Shown in pieces: positions 59,779 to 61,434 of a stretch of DNA of 61,434 nt (its first letter is position 1; each line of letters opens with the position of its first letter). Below the pieces are notes generated by a model. That model did not search any database, was not told the DNA's origin, and saw only the letters and a program-made list of their open reading frames with translations. Position numbers and translations under genes: made by a program. The DNA comes from CAZOIA01 sp964579675 (lineage in GTDB: Bacteria > Planctomycetota > Phycisphaerae > UBA1845 > PWPN01). The stretch lies in NCBI GenBank assembly GCA_964579675.1, contig CAZOIA010000006.1:1-61434 (forward strand), written 5' to 3'.

Positions 59779-61212
59779 CGCCCTGCCTTCACGCTGGTGG
59801 AGCTGATGGTCTCGCTGGCGATCCTGGTGGGCATGATGACCATGGTGGCCATGATCTTTCACACCGCCGGCAAGGCGAGCGGCGAGGCCCAGGCCAGCGC
59901 GGCCCTATATCGCCAACTGAGCCAGATAACCGAGATTATCCGCCGCGATCTGGAAAGCGTCGATCCGCTCAGCCATATGCTCGGTATCGCCGGAGTCGAG
60001 TTCCTGGCCCAGGAGCAAGCTCAGGCCTCCCCCACCGCTCACCGCGCGGACGTGCTCATGCTGGTCGCTGCGCGCGAATTCGCTCCGTACGTTTACCAGC
60101 CTGCGTCTGGTGACGAGTTCTCGCCGATAACACACATCATCTACGAACATGCGAACTTCGGCCGGCTCGATCCCGGCAGCGCTACTTGGATGGCCGGCTC
60201 TCAGCGCCAGGTTGAATCCGGCACGATTCCCGCGTCCCAATGGCATTTGGCCCGACGCGTGGTTGGGTTTCCCAGCGCCGATCTGGCCAACACTGGCACT
60301 GATTTTGTTCGCTGCTGGCCCCTTACCGGCCACGAATTCACCGGTGACTTTCGTGAGCGGCCTGAGGAGTACAACAAGTTCATGGATGTCTTCGATTTCC
60401 GTTGGTTCACCGATCTACACAGCCCGGGTTATATTCGCCCCCCCTCGCCCGCGCCTGATAGTTTCGACGACCTGCTGGACCCCGCCTTTCACGGTGTGGA
60501 GCCGGGGCTTTTTCAGTACAACGCATCAGGCGCCCTGTTCTTTGCTTACCTCAAAACCTCCAACGGGATTTTCCGCTTCGATTTTGCGGGCACGTATCTG
60601 TTTGATGGCGGCTACTGGTGGAAGTGGGACAATGGCAACCCGGATGGCCGGTGGCAGTGGCAGCGTTGGGACCAGAGCATTGGCCCTGACCCCGTGGCGC
60701 ATACGCCCGACCCAACCTTGCCCCCGATTCCCGCCATCGATGGTTATGTGAACTCTGATCCCCGCCAGCCTTGGCGCCACTGGCCGGAATGGTTCTACAC
60801 CGGCGGCCAGAGCCGGGTCTGGCTCGATCCATCTCCGCCGGCGGGGGTGCCCGAGCGGCTGGCGGCGTATTTCCTGCCGGCCTGCAGCGAGTTCAAAGTC
60901 GAGTTCACCTACGACGATCCACACGAGATCGAGATCGGCGGGGACCCGCCGGAGCCGATCCTGACCCCCTATGGGATGAGCCAAGTCCCCGCGCCGAGGC
61001 CGGTAAGGTGGCAATCTGTGCCTCCCGGCGAGCAATGGGTGTGGTCGGGCCTGTCGATGGACCCCGGCGACTACGACGCGCCATCCGGCGACCTGCGTGA
61101 TCTGACTCATCCGTACCGTTGGCCGCGGGCGCTGCGGATTACGATCCGGGCGTACGATGCGGCGGGAGGGCTGGACCGGCCGATTCAGCGGACGATCATT
61201 CACACGTGGTAG
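59647..61212 (+). CDS. Type IV prepilin-like protein (PilW/GspJ-like) with a repeat-encoded leader
   Basis: A 521-aa protein. The leader is up to 47 aa, ending RSSFIIHHSSFRPA, followed by FTLVELMVSLAILVGMMTMV with Ala at -1. After the helix, ALYRQLSQITEIIRRDLESV resembles PilW/GspJ proteins. The body is rich in Trp, Pro and Tyr, including YLFDGGYWWKWDNGNPDGRW, which is unusual for a minor pilin and may bind ligand or carbohydrate. The exact start within the heptamer array is uncertain (ATG 59647, 59650 or 59671). Confidence 0.8.
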   Translation: MMNDECGIMNAEYGAAKAECTTRRVPGALCRERRSSFIIHHSSFRPAFTLVELMVSLAILVGMMTMVAMIFHTAGKASGEAQASAALYRQLSQITEIIRRDLESVDPLSHMLGIAGVEFLAQEQAQASPTAHRADVLMLVAAREFAPYVYQPASGDEFSPITHIIYEHANFGRLDPGSATWMAGSQRQVESGTIPASQWHLARRVVGFPSADLANTGTDFVRCWPLTGHEFTGDFRERPEEYNKFMDVFDFRWFTDLHSPGYIRPPSPAPDSFDDLLDPAFHGVEPGLFQYNASGALFFAYLKTSNGIFRFDFAGTYLFDGGYWWKWDNGNPDGRWQWQRWDQSIGPDPVAHTPDPTLPPIPAIDGYVNSDPRQPWRHWPEWFYTGGQSRVWLDPSPPAGVPERLAAYFLPACSEFKVEFTYDDPHEIEIGGDPPEPILTPYGMSQVPAPRPVRWQSVPPGEQWVWSGLSMDPGDYDAPSGDLRDLTHPYRWPRALRITIRAYDAAGGLDRPIQRTIIHTW

Positions 61213-61434
61213 GCCAGGCCGCTCAGTCGCGCCGCGAGCCGGGCGGTCCGCCGCCCGGGATAACCGGCCCGAGGACGGGCCGGCTCGCTCTCAGACGGGC
61301 CGGCTCGCAATGTCTCCGAGCCGGGATCTGCGAGCCCGGTGCGCTGCATTCCGTATTCCGAGCCGGGATCTGCGAGCCCGGTGCTTCTTCGGAACGTGAG
61401 GTTTCCCCATCCGAGGGAACACCGGCCTCACAGA
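61213..61434. repeat. Dispersed GC-rich repeat block at the window end
   Basis: Starts with GAGCCGGGCGGTCC-type units and GACGGGCCGGCTCG twice. Then 61335-61434 repeats 55893-55992: the first 50 nt are identical and the second 50 match at 41 positions. No gene is seen up to the window end. Confidence 0.75.

Overview
The window looks like a chromosomal segment of a GC-rich (roughly 63-65 percent by eye) member of the Planctomycetota, most like Phycisphaerae-type lineages. This rests on several features seen together: secreted proteins ending in a dockerin-like pair of GD-D-DGDVD-EDF repeats, GH172 (DUF2961) hydrolases, a multi-PDZ RseP, multi-gene pseudopilin clusters, stand-alone ClpN and RnfC proteins, and many small degenerate intergenic repeats. 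No rRNA, tRNA, CRISPR array, transposase or phage gene was seen. The assignment is an inference from gene content.

Layout. 1-3.2 kb: the 3' end of a secreted C39-like peptidase with an Ig domain and a dockerin-like tail, then a membrane-anchored protein of unknown function. 3.2-10.7 kb: housekeeping genes. These are thrC behind a clear sigma70-type promoter, a rhomboid protease overlapping a NUDIX hydrolase, the dxr-rseP pair, and a HEAT-repeat membrane protein. 9.9-17.8 kb (minus strand): a tightly coupled glycine-cleavage operon, gcvT-gcvH-gcvPA-unknown-gcvPB-phosphoesterase-lipoate ligase-HEAT protein. Its missing L protein (dihydrolipoyl dehydrogenase) lies at 21.2 kb on the other strand. 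17.9-20.6 kb (minus strand): a Tat-exported aldo/keto reductase-like protein, a tetrahaem lipoprotein cytochrome and an amidohydrolase. 22.8-28.6 kb: a YgiT/DUF4258 pair, NADP-type isocitrate dehydrogenase, a compact YgfK-like iron-sulfur protein lacking its flavin module, a ClpN adaptor and two small membrane proteins.

28.7-39.7 kb is a carbohydrate region: a very large secreted GH172 protein, an RnfC homologue without the rest of Rnf, a GH172 lipoprotein, a lipoprotein phosphoesterase and a GPH-family sugar symporter. 40.3-47 kb holds a B12-binding radical SAM protein, divergent nagB and nagA, and a fused nucleotidyltransferase-GHMP sugar kinase. That fusion could convert a free sugar to its UDP-activated form in one polypeptide.

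47.2-61.2 kb is a type IV pilus / type II secretion-like cluster: two GspE/PilB ATPases, PilT, PilC/GspF and six prepilin-like proteins. No secretin, prepilin peptidase or PilMNO genes are inside the window. The most unusual signal is here. Degenerate 7-nt repeat arrays (ATGATGA/TCATCAT and TTGAGAA/TTCTCAA types), often arranged as inverted arms, sit at gene borders. They supply stop codons of upstream genes, and they encode the leader peptides of three consecutive prepilins, read as an SSFIIHHSSF-like sequence directly before the cleavage site. A 100-nt direct repeat brackets the last four prepilin genes.
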